The translations under genes were made by a program, and so were the position numbers. From positions 62,388,042 through 62,452,041 of the forward strand of contig OZ007569.1 in NCBI GenBank assembly GCA_963931925.1: a stretch of DNA of 64,000 nucleotides, read 5' to 3'. This stretch comes from Onchidella celtica. Its lineage: Eukaryota > Mollusca > Gastropoda > Systellommatophora > Onchidiidae. Every line of letters starts with the position of its first letter. The first letter of the stretch is position 1. Shown piece by piece: positions 35,203 through 48,700 of the stretch. Below the pieces are notes generated by a model. The model searched no databases and was not told where the DNA came from. It worked only from the letters and a program-made list of their open reading frames with translations.

Positions 35203-38016
35203 GAGATGGCGAAACCTCGAGCCTCTTGCGGCACTTTGGCTCATGCTGCTCGCGAAAACATGTTTGCTCCTGGCTGAGGTCCGACTTTAGTAAGAAAAGA
35301 GTGAATAAGTAAGGAAGGACGAGAAGGAAATGAATGATTTAGTACAGCAAACGGGACACACCATTGCATCATCATCATCATCATCGTCATCATTGCCAGG
35401 AAAAAGAGAGTTCCTTAAAGGGCAAAATGGATATCAATACTGCTGACTCAAGTGGAGGAAAGTCACAAGGCGTATGAACCATGTCGTGCAGGTCTCAGGC
35501 ACTTGAATATAATTAAACATTGTACACTGTGGCTTCCATAATGTTCCGTCGAGCAAGGCTGAACACCAGTTGCTGTATGTTATATAACCATATTATGGGG
35601 ATAAAGCTAGGTGAACGGAATAGTATCACGGAATAGAATCCGGTCACCTCGGGATAAAGAGAAGTGGAGGTACATTATTTTCTGTAAACAATTGTCGAGA
35701 TTGTGAACATAATTTATACCGCTCTGCAGTCAAGCTGATGAAATCTCACGAGAACGAAAATGAGAAAAAATGTGTTTTCTAATAATAGTGATAATATTAT
35801 TTCAAGTCCCACATCCACAAAGACCTAGACATCGATTTATGTGCACAATGAAAGATAATGCGTAAATCAGCTGAAAATATAAATCACCAGAACCATAAGA
35901 CTAAACTTGCATTGTCTTCCGGCTAGACAACAGCTTGGGAGCAGTGACAATTTACCATGTGGATTACTGCCTGGGAGTAATCTTTCAGAATGTAACCTTA
36001 TTGTATAGAAAAGTAATATTACTGAAGGCCATGCGTAGAAACTGTGCCATAACTTTTTGAGGATATTTTGACTTTCCCACCCAATATGCCCAGTCATATG
36101 GATTATACACCTATACGCCCCATTCCCTTCCCACCCTTCTTTCCTACTCACTTATTACTTTCATACAACATGTGATAATTGCTTTGCACCAATTAAAAGC
36201 CACCAGAAGGCACCACGCTCTAGTGAGTTGAATGTTTTCATTCACTTTTATTCACACCCATTCAAATAATCATCGAACATTGATGCCTGGGGCTATACGT
36301 CAAACTGGCGACTGAGGAGTATTGCATCAGTTTTCCTGAAGTCATGGGTCATAAACAGGCGTAGGCTTGAGAGCATCCTTCTGCGCCCTCGAACATTACG
36401 GGGGATTGAAAAGATGGGGACATGGGATGGAATCTAATTAGCTAGTGAACAATTTTCCAAAGTTATTTCCTTGTCTGTGTCCCTAACAGTAAAATAGTCA
36501 TTTTACAAAAAAAAAAAAAAAACCAACAAAAAGATGTGAAATCTACAACAAGAACGTAAGAAAGATGCAAAGACGAGAATAGAAGCAGAAAAACCAAACT
36601 TCATTTAAAGATGGCAGGACTTGTTTATTACGACGTTGAGAAGCGTGCCAATTTCCATTCACCGATGCCATATTGTTATTAGATCTATGTTCTCTTCATT
36701 CTTTTGTATTGCTGATCATGTGAGCGTGGGCACGAACACACACACACACACACACAGAATTGCTATCTTAGTAGATTAGAAGAGATCTGATATTTATGTG
36801 TCTTTGTACATGATGTGCGTATTTGATCAAATGAGGCGGTTTTCGCTCACATTGTTTACGAACTCATGTATGTGTGCAAGTATGTGGAAAACTGTTTCGT
36901 GTCTAAGTACCGATTTAACAAAACAAAAGAAAGATGTGTCATATCTTTCCCGTCTATTGAAATGTTGCTTCATGGTATCCTTTGTCAGCATGGTCCATAA
37001 TGAAGCATAGTCATCATGAGGAAGCCCAGCTCAGCTGTGTTAAAAGTGTAGAGAAGGGAGACTTTGCGTGGTTACTCACCAGTGTGTCACACATTCTTAC
37101 ATGCTCACTCGTAGATACCATAATTATAGAGGGCTAGATAGGTACTAGAAGCTAATGCCTCATTCATTTGCAATGTTCTCTCTCCCCCAATGCCTTCTCT
37201 CCCTTCCTCTCTTTACTCTTCTTCTGGTGAGTTTGTTCGTTTATTTTCAACAATAGGGAGAGGGACAGGATTGGAATGGGACATGCAGTAAACAGGGGAA
37301 GCCACGAAACAGTGAAAGCGACAACTAAGTGAACACTGAAGAATGTGAAAATGGAAGAATGGGAAGGAAAATCAAAACATAGGAAGGAGCAGATTTTAAT
37401 AGAAAAAGGAATGAGAAATTGGACAAAGAAATTTGATATCGAAAATTAAAGTAACAAAATATGAAGGGGGATAATGTATAATGGAAGAATCAAAAGAATT
37501 CCGAAGAAAAAATTGGACAAACAAGCAAACAGCTAATACTTCCTCTGGGCCAACTGACGCCCGTTGTTATGGTGATGCTTGAATAAACTGCATCTGTGAA
37601 GCGGTTTCTCTGTAATTTCCACACAATTATCATCCTCACAGATGGCCCAGGGCGGGTGTTTCTTGGTGGTTGTGAGGCCTAAAGTAACTCACAATCAATA
37701 ATGATGATAGACAGTACAACTACGTGGAATGTGGGTGATTTAAATGGGATGAGCTAGGCATAGGGACAGGGTGAGAACATAGGGGAATACCGGTACACCT
37801 TAAAATGACATCCTGCTATGAAATATAATTGATTTGCCTACTGTAGTGGGTCATTCCCTTAAGTTGTTTTTTTTTTTTCAAAATGGGTGGGGTGGGGGAG
37901 AGGAGATGATTCATTAAGGTTAAGCTATTAATAGTATGAGCGTGAGGCACGCAGCTGCATGTTGCCCCGTGTTCCCTTGCACGTCCGAAAATTCGATAAA
38001 AACTGACCAAACTAAG

Positions 38017-38085
38017 TTCAAGTTCAAGTTAATCTTGGGCCCTTTAACGACCAGTTCCTAACAAACACAAGAAAGATACACGATT
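38017..38085 (+). repeat. Dispersed repeat family, copy 1
   Basis: AAGTTCAAGTTCAAGTTAAT followed by a GGGCCCTTTAACGACCA stretch resembles 58048-58120 (TTCAAGTTCGAGTTTAT, TAGGCC, TGACGGCCAA). The two copies look like members of one diverged interspersed family of unknown class. Confidence 0.5.
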
Positions 38086-39239
38086 AATATATAAAAAAAA
38101 AAAAAAAAAAAGATATTAAATATGAAGAAAAACCCTGCACCAAGTCATCCACTTTCTCCGCACCTTATTGTCTATAACAATTTGTACATTTGCATAAATA
38201 CACAATAAAGATAGAACCTCTGTGAATTAGTCTGAAAGTTCAGCTCTTGTCTTACAAAATATGGCTCACCCAGAGAACGGCGGCCTCTCGATCTTTCGGG
38301 TGGTTTTTGTGTGTGTGTGTGTGTGTGTGTATGAACGAGTTTTTAAACTTATTTCAGATTATTCACTGACTATTTGTCTACCAGCAAAACGAAGCAGTGA
38401 CGATATCTGTTGAACAAGAGAGAGAGCAGCATTCGCATGTCTCGGAATGACCATAATTATATAATAGGCCTACATGTATCCGGTGTTTTCTGTGATAAAT
38501 AAAATATAATACACAATGTGACAAGATGTGAATATGAACTTTATGATCAATGTTTAAATGAAAAAGAAATCTGGTAGACTCACAATTTCTTCGTTTGTAA
38601 ATCTATTTCATGTGCGTGTTTTCATGCCTGTTTAAGTGTGTACAATCTGCCCCAACATAAATATTTATCTTTTTGGTAATTTTATCAACAATTACCATGG
38701 TTCTTCAGCGTGTTTTTTGTTTTGTTTATTATTTGTTTAATGTAGCACGCTCTAACCTCTAACTGGTCGTCTCGCTCAACCCCTAACCACCAGCATATTA
38801 TTCTGTTAACAGCACATTCCGGTAATAATTCACCTAAAAAAACAACAACTCCATCGGTACCTAAATGATATGTCGACTTTCTCCTGGAAACTCACTCGTC
38901 CTAAACCTTTTGTGCAAGAGAAAAAAACAAAAGCATTAACTATCAAAACAATCACTTGAACCATCGTTGTTTTTTTTTTCATTTTCTGTGCAATAAGGGC
39001 CTTTTGGTTATGATTAAAATTTAAGGATTGAATCTTTTAACTTTAATTCATTTTTTTTTTTGGTACATTACTGTAGTAACAGTTATAATAATTATAAAAA
39101 TTAATGGCACAACAGTTTTGTGTGTGCGTGTGTTATTGCATGGCCACAAAATTTAATGCGTATTTCAAAACTGAATTCACTTCTTTTTTGTAAGAATTTT
39201 TAAACTAACCAGAACTCCAACTAAAAACGAACATGTCAT

Positions 39240-39520
39240 TTGAGTGGGGATTGCAATAGTGTAACGACCTTCTGAAATCGTGATTACGTCAGGTGGGTGA
39301 CGTGTACTTCCGAAATAGAGCAAACTAACAAGAACGATTTCATCAGCAGAGAGAAATCTCGAAGTCCGTGTGTGATCACTATTGCATATTCATGAGCCAG
39401 CCTCGTCAAGGTTGGACTTCTGTAATTTGATTGGTTAGTTTGCCGGTGTTTTGAGTTCACAGCGACCGCGCAGGCTCAGCTGTGGCGTATTTTTATCTCA
39501 CACAGCCGGTGTACGCTTGT
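39240..39520 (+). promoter_or_regulatory. Promoter region of second bZIP gene
   Basis: Within 280 bp: palindromic C/EBP-like ATTGCAAT (39250-39257), TTACGTCA (39284-39291), TGACGT (39298-39303), ATTGCATATT (39381), an inverted CCAAT (39430-39434) and an AT-rich TATTTTTATC element (39488) about 30 bp before the likely start. The roughly 100-nt leader to the ATG at 39618 has no upstream ATG. Several of these words are bZIP binding sites, so auto- or cross-regulation is a reasonable inference. Confidence 0.5.
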
Positions 39521-39617
39521 GTTGAAGCAGGGGTCTAACCTGATCAGTTTTAACTGGAAAACGAGTGTAAATTTGTTAGTGTTTTGTTTAATATTGACAG
39601 CTCAACCAAATACCAAG

Positions 39618-42600
39618 ATGGTTCGAGTCGTTAGCCAGAATTTCAGTCCTCCACGAAGTCGCCACAGCTCTGGAGAGACCGACAGGGACCTTGCCGAAAG
39701 AGCGAATTTGGCGTTGTCAACCCTCGGACGAAAACGCCTCGACGTGCCTGATTATGAGTCTTCTAGTGATTCTTTTTGGGATTCTGAATTTGATGGAGAT
39801 CATTATGATACGCTTGTATCAGAAAATGGTGAAAATAGCAACGATATCAACGGCAATGAAGCCCCCGAAAAGTCGGTAAGTACATGAATCGCTTGACCTA
39901 CTTTGAACACTCAGCTGCTGCCTGATCAGCTGTCCAGGTGCTGATCGGCTGCATGTTGGGCCTACGTCACTCGCAGTGATCAGTAAACAGATTCATTGCT
40001 AGGGCTTCTGTGGTGATTTATATAGCTAATTGTCATGATATAAGAGACTTTCCAAAGATGCATTACTCATTTGTGCCCCGTTTTCGACAGATTTTAATGT
40101 GCTTTCTCCGAATTGCCCCCGTCGGCGATCTTATTCATTGCCACAGCATCCAGCTGATCGAGGTCACCAGGGGAATTAACCCGTTGCCCAGCTGATCAGA
40201 AACCCGCCCACTTTTGTGGGGGATTGACCAAACTGATAGCCATTTCTCATTGTTGTGCTCATCAGGCAGCTGACATTGCGGTTTTCTACATTTCTCCATC
40301 AATTATCTGGCATTTCTTAACATTACCATTATTATACTAGCCGTCCATTTGGAAGTAAATGGTCACAAACCGGTCGGCAGGTTTAGCCTTCAAAACTTGC
40401 ATAAATTAACTGACTTACCTCTTTCCCTTATGCCCCGCCCCTTCCTTCATTTTTTTCTCCCCACAAAATGACAATTTCCATTGCACTTACTTAGGTTCAG
40501 CATGGCCTGACCCGTCAGGAGAGAGGAAGAAAACAGGACAAGGCTATTTTGCATTTGCATAAAACGGCGAAAGATTCTTACATTGAGATAAACATCATTT
40601 TTGGCTTAGATGTTGTCTAGATTCAGTATGAATTTTCAGTGCCCCTCGAGAATAAGATAATAAGAAATAAATACAGTACTTGTTTTCACACCCAGATGTG
40701 TCTAGATTCAGATCTGTATGTACACGATATTTTTGCGTACGCTTGAAAGAGAGCCCAAACGCAGCGCAGTTGACCATTCGTATCAACTACAATTCAGGCT
40801 AATGCCCATTTGCACTGACGTATGTGTTTATGGGATGGAAAAAGGGGGGGGGGGGGTTAGAGATGCAACCTTGGCTGCAAAACCCATGGGGTTGTGCGTG
40901 GTTGTAAGTTGTAGGACTATGCGGTTGTGCGGTGCGGGAATTTGCGTTTGGTTACAAGTTCCACCCGAGCAGCTATAGCTGAACAAATAGTAAACAACAG
41001 CCGGTGGTGTTATTGCAGAGCCGCGATTTGTCATGGATCTAGATGTTTTAATTTCCTGGGAAAATCGAAACAGCATTGCGGGGGTAATGGGAATTCCCCG
41101 TAGACAATTAATTATACACTCTTTTAGGCCTTACGCAACGACACATTGTTCATGTAAGACCTGTGGCCCAAAGAACACATCAAATTATAAAATCCAGAAT
41201 TGCGGGTACCGATACATTTAATTTTAATTTCTGTCTCATATATAGATATCTAATACATATAATATGTACTGAGGGATTCAGACCTCTGATCCTTGAATTG
41301 ATTCCTGGCCTAAGCAGTATGAATGTCTTGTATTGATGTGTTTTGACAACAGAACTACAAATGAAAGGAACCGGTAGGCTACTTTAATATTCTGAAAATG
41401 TAATTACAATGAATTATGATTGGCTCTCTTCTGTTGATCTCTCGGGACAAAAGTATAAAAATAAACAGTAGTGGAGATTAGGATTTAATACGATTACAGT
41501 CAAGACAAGAATTTATAATATAAAAATATGGGATTAATATTGTCTGTTGATTAAACTGCAAGACTTTTGACCTTTCAATTACCTTTTTTCTAAAGTTGTC
41601 TGTTCTGTTGTCCCTTTTCAGGATGTGCAGAGCAAGAGGAAAGAACGTAGAAGAGAAAGAAACAAGCTGTCAGCACAGGCCTATAGGCAGAGGCGTCGCT
41701 CTCAGCATGTGAAAGAACAACAGGTAAAACATTTGGACTGTCTCATCATTTTTCAACCATTCTTATTCATAGGACTCAAAACCAGAAGTGTTGTGGTACC
41801 ATCATGCCAGCTAAATGCAAAAAAAAAAAAACCATAATTTTTTGTTTTCAGTCAACTAGCATCATAGCATGATAAGAAGTCTGATCTGATCATGAATACG
41901 AGTCCATGTAATAATTTTAGTTGATAAATTATTTAGGTAGAAAAAGTGCATGTCAGCATGAGATAAATATGAATAGAATATTCTATCTAAATCAGTATGT
42001 TTTTTTACTGAAAGCAGATGGATGAGAAGCAAAACACCAGTGTATGCAAAGAAAGAAAAAAGCAGTTTGGGCTGAATTTAAACTCCTTCATCCCGTGACA
42101 AAACAGGATTTATGGCTTGCTCACAAGTCAGTGAACATAAAGTGTCATTTGAATGTAAAACAAAGGGCACTAGGAATAGTTATAACATGGTCCACTGGAT
42201 AAAGATTTAAGTTCATAATGAAACCTAGTTCAGTCAGTTGCTGAAATTAACATATTTTCATTGTATTCAGATGACTAATACTGTTTTTTGAAATGGGTTA
42301 TGATGTGGTGAGGGTACAAGTGTTTGTTGCCGCATAATTACATAACTTACAAAGCAATCACAAAATGAAATTTGCACAAGCATTATTATGTGGTGCATAG
42401 CTTGGCATTTGCCCACCTGAAAATGAGAGGTGCGTTGAAAAAAGCCATTTTCCCTGATGCCAGCAATATGTATCATTCATTAAATTACTCTGTCAAAAGC
42501 ATTTCCTACTATTGTGAAGTGAAAAACAGAGCAACCAAAGAACAACCTTTCAACCAGTTTCAGACTTGGTGTAGCAGAGGTGATGTTCTTTGTATTAGGT

Positions 42601-45600
42601 GGTCACTTTTTATTTATTCCTGAACTTTCAGGTTGTCACTTTTTTTTCTGTATACTTTCATATAAATGCCACGCAAACTATCAGTTTGTGATTCGCCAGC
42701 AACAGAAATAATACACATAAAATGGCTGCCATGCGCCCCCCCCCCCCAAACACACATACACACAATTTCCCTTCCTTTTAATCTGTGAGCCGCCACGAAT
42801 TTCACGAAACTGTCCTCGGGGCAGGGAGATCGGGAGGGCTTAAGCCGCGGGAACACCCAATGCCTTGGTTTGAAGTGAAATGTAAACTCGTAACACTGGT
42901 GATTTGACACAGTGGTTTGCCAGTTTAAAAGCTAAACCTTATAAATCAGTTCAGAGTGTGGTTACTTCAGATTTGCTTCCACTTGGCCTGGCATAGGTTC
43001 ATAGCGACAGAATGAGGTCAATCTGACTAGTTTGTATCAGCGGACTGAAAGGAGTAAACATGCAGAGTTGCCAACCTCTTAAAAAATTTTGGGGGGAGAT
43101 CTCTCCCAATTTTGTGGGAGATTTCATTTTTTTGTGGGAGATTTTTCATTTTACCGTCAATGTACGCAAAACCACATAAAAGTATTAATAGTGATCAATT
43201 AATAAGGCGTGGGCGGAAGTAGGCCTTGATAATCAGTTTCCACATGCCTCATTGGCCAAATTGGGCCAAAATAAAATCCTCTCTTAAACTTGTTTTTATT
43301 AGAGTAATATTTTTTTGGCTTTTCGACAAATTAAATTTGGTCAACTTTTTATCGTATCTGATAAGGCCACTCCTAAAACCGGTGTAAAGTTAAAATTGTA
43401 TCACACCAGAATAATTTTTCCCGATTTTTACTCAATTTACGTCAAAATGACAGAAATGAGTGAGATTTCTCGAATTTTCGGGAGAGCGTGAGATTCACCG
43501 AATTTGCGGGAGTCTCCCGCAAAATGCGTGAGAGTTGGCAACTCTGAACATGAATTGCTGCATAAAGATAGTAAATAGGTCACAGCGCTTCCTCAGAATA
43601 ATATTCTAAAATAGGACACGCACGGAGAGCCCAACACTTGTGCAGAATGCAGAACACACAATCACATGCAGCCTAGCTGAGGGTGCAACAGAATAATTGA
43701 ACAGCAAGAGAGCTGAAAATTAATGGAGAAAAAAAAAACACCAAACTGTAGTAGTAACACAAACGTCATTGTCAAGCAAGAAGCTATTAATAGATACATT
43801 CTCCGTTGTATTCACATCCATTGTCACTTCACGGTAGTTAACCACTGGACAGATTGGGGTAGAGTCTAAATCCTTTTTCACCATGGGATATGAGTATAAG
43901 CATTGAAATTCAGCGGAGACTTTCTCTTTTTTGTATCTCACAACCTCCTGGTGTTCAGCTTTTCATCTAGATCTATCTGCTCACAATTCCTCATCTATGT
44001 TTTACCTGCCTTTTTGAAGTGGTGTGGTGGACATAAGCGGTAGTAAGAGCCCAGATTTGGGTTACTGTAGGCTAATATTATGAAACTTTTGGAAAAGAAA
44101 ATAGATTTTAACTCAATTCAAGTAAATGCAAAGTGAGAAATATTGTCACTGCTGTGCCTAATCTACACTTTGTCAAATACATACAGTAAAGTAACAAAAA
44201 ATGTTAACATGTCACGTGGCTCTAGTCAGTAGGAAATCACAAAGATGCCATAAATTATTTTGTGATGCCAGTACCATGTAGGTTATTTGATTCACTAGCG
44301 CATTTTGCTGATTTGAAGAAGAGCCAAATATGATTTATGTAGGGCATGCATCTAGCTTGTGTTGCATTTTTGCAAAGTTTGTTACAGTATTTGTTCATTT
44401 TCAAGGAAATTGTTCAGTGCTTGACAATAATTATGTATGGGAACAGATAGACAGACCCTGTCATGAGTAGCCTATGCCCAAGCACCAGGATTTGATACTT
44501 AGAGAAACAAAATACAGTTGAATGGAAATAGTGTTTTAAAACTAATATAACTGTGGTGTTTGCTCAGTATTGAAGTGGGGATATCTTTGTTTTGCATATA
44601 TACATGTATATAGAGAGACCTTGCACTGCAGTTGTTTGTTCAGATAGTTTGTAAGTTGGTCATCTTTTCAGTAAATTTTCGAACACATGAGAGCCCTTTA
44701 ATATGTGTGCTTTATTTTGTGTATTGCAGACACTTTTGCAGTTGGAGATGGAAAACAAAAGGCTTCATAAGATTGTCGAGAGCCTGGAGAAGAAGACAGA
44801 AGAGGCTAAGCAGTATCTTCGTGGATGCTCTGTTGGAATGCCAGATATTCTTTTGCCCATTGGAGAAGTAGAAGGGGCATGTGCAGACACAGATGACCTG
44901 CCCAGTCCTTGTCCCAATGTCAATGAAGTAGGTGACCATCAGTCTGCTGCAGCTTCTAAACATGACAGTCAAATTGCCCCACATCCTGACCATACCCTGT
45001 CACCTTCCACATTTGACCCAACTCTCCCCCACCCCTTTTCAACAAATGGTAATGCCCAGAGTATGACCTTGCTGACCACATCCAACCAGCCCAGTCCAGC
45101 AGTTAGCCCTGTCCCACCCACTCAGTTTGTCTTCAATGCAAATAATTTCATTGGTACTACATTTTCTCCCTCTGCTGCCACAAAGATATCCACAGTCCCA
45201 ACTTTCCTGGCAGTTCCATTGGAGAATCAGAACCAAATTCCTGTTAATGCCAATCTCAAATGTAACCCCCTCAGAACCTGTCCCCCAGGCTCTTTTCCCA
45301 CCACCGATTCCTGTGGGCCTGCTAGTCTTGGAGCCACAGCATCTTCAGCACATGCCCATGATGCTACACCTGTGGTCGGTGCAATGTGGTGGAATGTGAA
45401 TGGTAACCCTATTTTGCCCAGCAGAAATCCTGGGGGTGGAGCTGTCCTCGTTAAGTGCAATAATAACAATATTAACAGTAAATTCGTAAATTCAAGTGAT
45501 GCAAATGGAAACAAGAGCTGTGATGGCAACATTAATATGCAGAGTAAGCCCACTTCTCAACTCATGTCTTTCAATCTCAACCTCAATCAAACTCCTGTGA

Positions 45601-45719
45601 CAACAGCCCATCAGGGAGGATCTCTGCAGGAGATTTGCCAGGCTTCATCTAAACAGCAGGTTTCAATCCAGTATTTCCTGACACCAAACGATCAAGCAAA
45701 ATCTGTTTCAGTACAGTAA
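39618..45719 (+). CDS. bZIP transcription factor, diverged ATF3/FOS- or ATF4-like
   Basis: Three coding exons, all phase 0: 39618-39875, 41622-41723 and 44730-45719, giving 449 residues; the ATG context ACCAAGATGG is good. Residues 40-75 are acidic with aromatics (SSSDSFWDSEFDGDHYD), a probable activation segment. The bZIP lies at 93-150: RRRERNKLSAQAYRQRRR with the invariant Asn100 and Arg108, then leucines 125, 132 and 139; the first heptad position is Glu118. RRRERNK matches ATF3/FOS, but Tyr107 before the invariant Arg is typical of ATF4/ATF5, so the subfamily is open. Residues 150-449 are Pro/Ser/Thr/Asn-rich without a recognised domain. It is the second bZIP gene on this strand, 15.6 kb after the first one's stop. 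Intron 2 carries a MITE. Confidence 0.85.
43057..43552. mobile_element. TIR-bearing MITE in bZIP intron 2
   Basis: The element runs 43063-43546 (484 bp), bounded by CAGAGTTGCCAACCTCT and, inverted, AGAGTTGGCAACTCTG. AACATG occurs on both sides (43057-43062 and 43547-43552) as a 6-bp target duplication. The interior repeats GGGAGATTT and GGGAG words near both ends, suggesting longer imperfect subterminal inverted repeats. No coding capacity; superfamily not determined. Confidence 0.8.
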
Positions 45720-48700
45720 ATGACTGTATTATACATTAGATCTTTGTGATAAATATCTGAATTTATCTGATTTGCAACTTTCTCTCTTGCCTTTTTAAAA
45801 AAAAATCCCAGTTATATTGTTCTTATATTTAAGAAGTCATGTAATCTTCTACATTCAGTGTCATATGTTTCACCATTCTTTGTATGTACATCTTACGACA
45901 AATCCATTAGTCACTTCTTTCCTTAATAAATAATACGTCACAGCTGTTCTCATCCTCCTATTTCATTGACACAACCAGCCAGAAGATTACTGAAATACCA
46001 GTACCACTCTGATCAGACAAAATGCTACATGGTGAAGTACACCGTTAATTTTAGGGTTTCTTAGCTTAGATTGCTTTCCCTTGTCAGGTGGATTTGAAAA
46101 CTCATCATCAGTTCTGGTTAAAGCTATGTTTTTATAGTTTTTGTATATCATTATCAATCTTTGTGTATTAATGCTTATCATTCAAGGCTGAATATGTTTA
46201 AGCCTATTGTTAAGTACATGCATTATGTCATAAATGTACTTGTGAATGGTCCATTATTTTTTGTCCATGTTTATTATCATGACTGTAATTACACCTGCCT
46301 ACGCAGTTCACCTTGGCATGTATATATATATATTTTTAATGCCTTTTGATGACCGAGAAAGACTAGAGACAGTAAGTGTTAGGTTTATCATCATGCAGAT
46401 TCATAGCCAAAAATACAGTTGGAACTTGAATGTGACGGAACATAAATATCGCACAGCTAAGAGTGAGAAGATGACAATAAAATATCATGAACAATTTCTT
46501 GTTAACTTACTGGATATAGAACTGAAGTATAACAAATTGTGAACTTATTATGTAGAAACAATGGGTGTTTTCAAATTTGTCATTTATACCCCTTACTTTA
46601 ATCAAGTTCCATGCTAATGCCACAAAAATTCTGAGTTTGCAGAACACTGTCAAGCTGCAATGAGGAACTAAAACCATTGTCTTGAAATGAGATGCAAGAA
46701 TCGAGTGTAATTGTTAATGTTAAAGGTACATGTATTTCTGTTACAGAATCTTTTTTTGCACTGTATTAAAGTGGCATACAAATGCATGCAGAACATTGAG
46801 CAAGGTGTTGGAAGAATTGGAAAAGAAAGTAAACGAATGTTTCAAATACACTGACAAGTTCCAAAGACAAGCAACACACCTTTTTGTTTTATATGGTGCC
46901 ACTCTGCTGTTGTATTTTTTCATTTATTGTGACTGAGCAATCCCAATGTATGAATTGCTGTCATTCCGAATGTTATGTGAATGTTTGTGAATGTATGAAA
47001 CACATGACAGGCTTATGTTGTGCATGTCAATGTCCAATGACTGTGATACAAGAAAAACTTCTCCTGCTGTTGAATTTCTTCACTAGGATCCAAATAATAA
47101 TGATATTGATTATTTCCATTTTTCGTATAAAACTTTGTCGGCTACATGTTTTCATCTTTGTCATTGCTAATAAATTGTTCCCTAGTGCGATTGTGTGTAG
47201 AACATTTTAAATTCATTATACTTCAAGGTAAATTGCCTCTAGAGGTCGTGTTTTGATTTGACAGGATAGAATGTAACATTCAATTTTGTCAGTTTCATGC
47301 ATTGATTCTCCAGACTTTGCCCCTTCAGATTGATCATCTTGAGCTAGAAAATGTGGAAAATCATTCGCAAAGATATAACATAAAAGTTCCTCTGTGAGAT
47401 TTGGATCATGATGGAAAATGGAGGGCAATAATGTCCAAGATGCACTGAAAGGCCTGATTGATAGATAGTTGGTCTAATGTTGTATATTGTGTACAACCTT
47501 TATCTTTCACCATTGTGCTGATGAGGACTTATTTAACCCATATCTCTTTGTTTGTTTGTTGTTGTTTTTTTTAACATCATCTTTGCAAAATCTTTCTTCA
47601 AAATTATTATTCCTAGTTCTGTGCATGGAAATGCAAACAAACAAACAAAAATTAACTTTCCTGTGAATAGGGCAGTATTTAGTCAGAATCACCATTTCCA
47701 GATGACTGATAGAAAGTTGCACTGTACTATGTTTTTGTTGTCAATGTTCTTGCATCAGCCAAATCACATCTGAAAAGTCACCAAAATAGGAACTTGCTCA
47801 TTACAGCAGAAACTGTTGCATCAGACATTTGAAATTTAGTCCAGTGTCCTGGTCCTTAATCATGCATTTACAGACATAACTCTGTGTTATTCTCATATTT
47901 CATATTAATTTTTTTTCTCCCAAGCATGTTTGCATTTTATTTTCAAGAAGGGGCATCAGTTGAAAACACTGAACACTGATAAAGAATTAAACATAATACA
48001 ACTGGCTGTTGCATCTGTGTGTCAAAAGAAGAATATCATTGTCATGTAGATCTTTATGTTGTGGACACGTCAGGCATGAGGTGGAACTTGAGGTTAGTGT
48101 TGTGTTTAGTGTGTTTATACAATGAAACCAAAGGCAAAACTTCTGTCATTCATTCATAAAGTATTGAAAGTATTGTTGATAGCAACGTTGTTTGCAAAGA
48201 TGATGTATACTTAATTGTTGGATGGCTTAGTTTCAGCTCGTGTAGAGTTGGGATTGTCTTGTTCTTGTTGGTAAAAGAAAAGCCCTTTGCAGGTATTTTC
48301 TATACCCTTTGGTAAATAGGCTATATGAGTGTCAAAGAAAATTTTGCAAATGTAGAGAAATTTTAATTCCAGACAAAGTTAAGGGTGTTACAAGAGCACA
48401 AAATTAGATTTGCAAAATGTTTGGATCAGAGAGATTTCATCATGCTTTGGCCCACAAGTTGCATCAGCCTGGTAAGACAGAGGTCCTCTGAGACATATAT
48501 GTAACATGTACATGTTCCAGTTTCACCAGTCAGCCCTTAGAGTTGCATCAGAAAGTAGTATCAATAGAATGATGATTCAAATGTGGCCAGCACTAATGGA
48601 TGATCTGAAAGGCAATACTTAAATTTACTGAAAATGTGGTTCTCGGAATTATTTTCTTAGTGCCCTGTCTCCTCCTAAGCTTCAACTTAAACCTGAAAAT

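Larger units (their letters stand above)
34500..39230. other. Gene-free region
   Basis: No exon supported. Contents: a G run near 35006, a perfect CRE at 35195-35202, a TCA run (35370-35390), short CA/GT microsatellites (36736, 38310), long A and T runs, and one dispersed repeat at 38010-38080. Confidence 0.45.

Noticed and set aside
39519-39617. Upstream extension of the second bZIP protein
   Set aside because: The extended frame begins with GTG and has no ATG before 39618, whose context is good.
40322-40350. Another Helitron-like end (CTAG near a CCATTT/AAATGG hairpin)
   Set aside because: The spacer is only about 4 nt and the loop large; no matching 5' end or second copy seen.
45039-45553. 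Antisense frames within the second bZIP gene's last exon
   Set aside because: Shadows of the coding exon with no domain.
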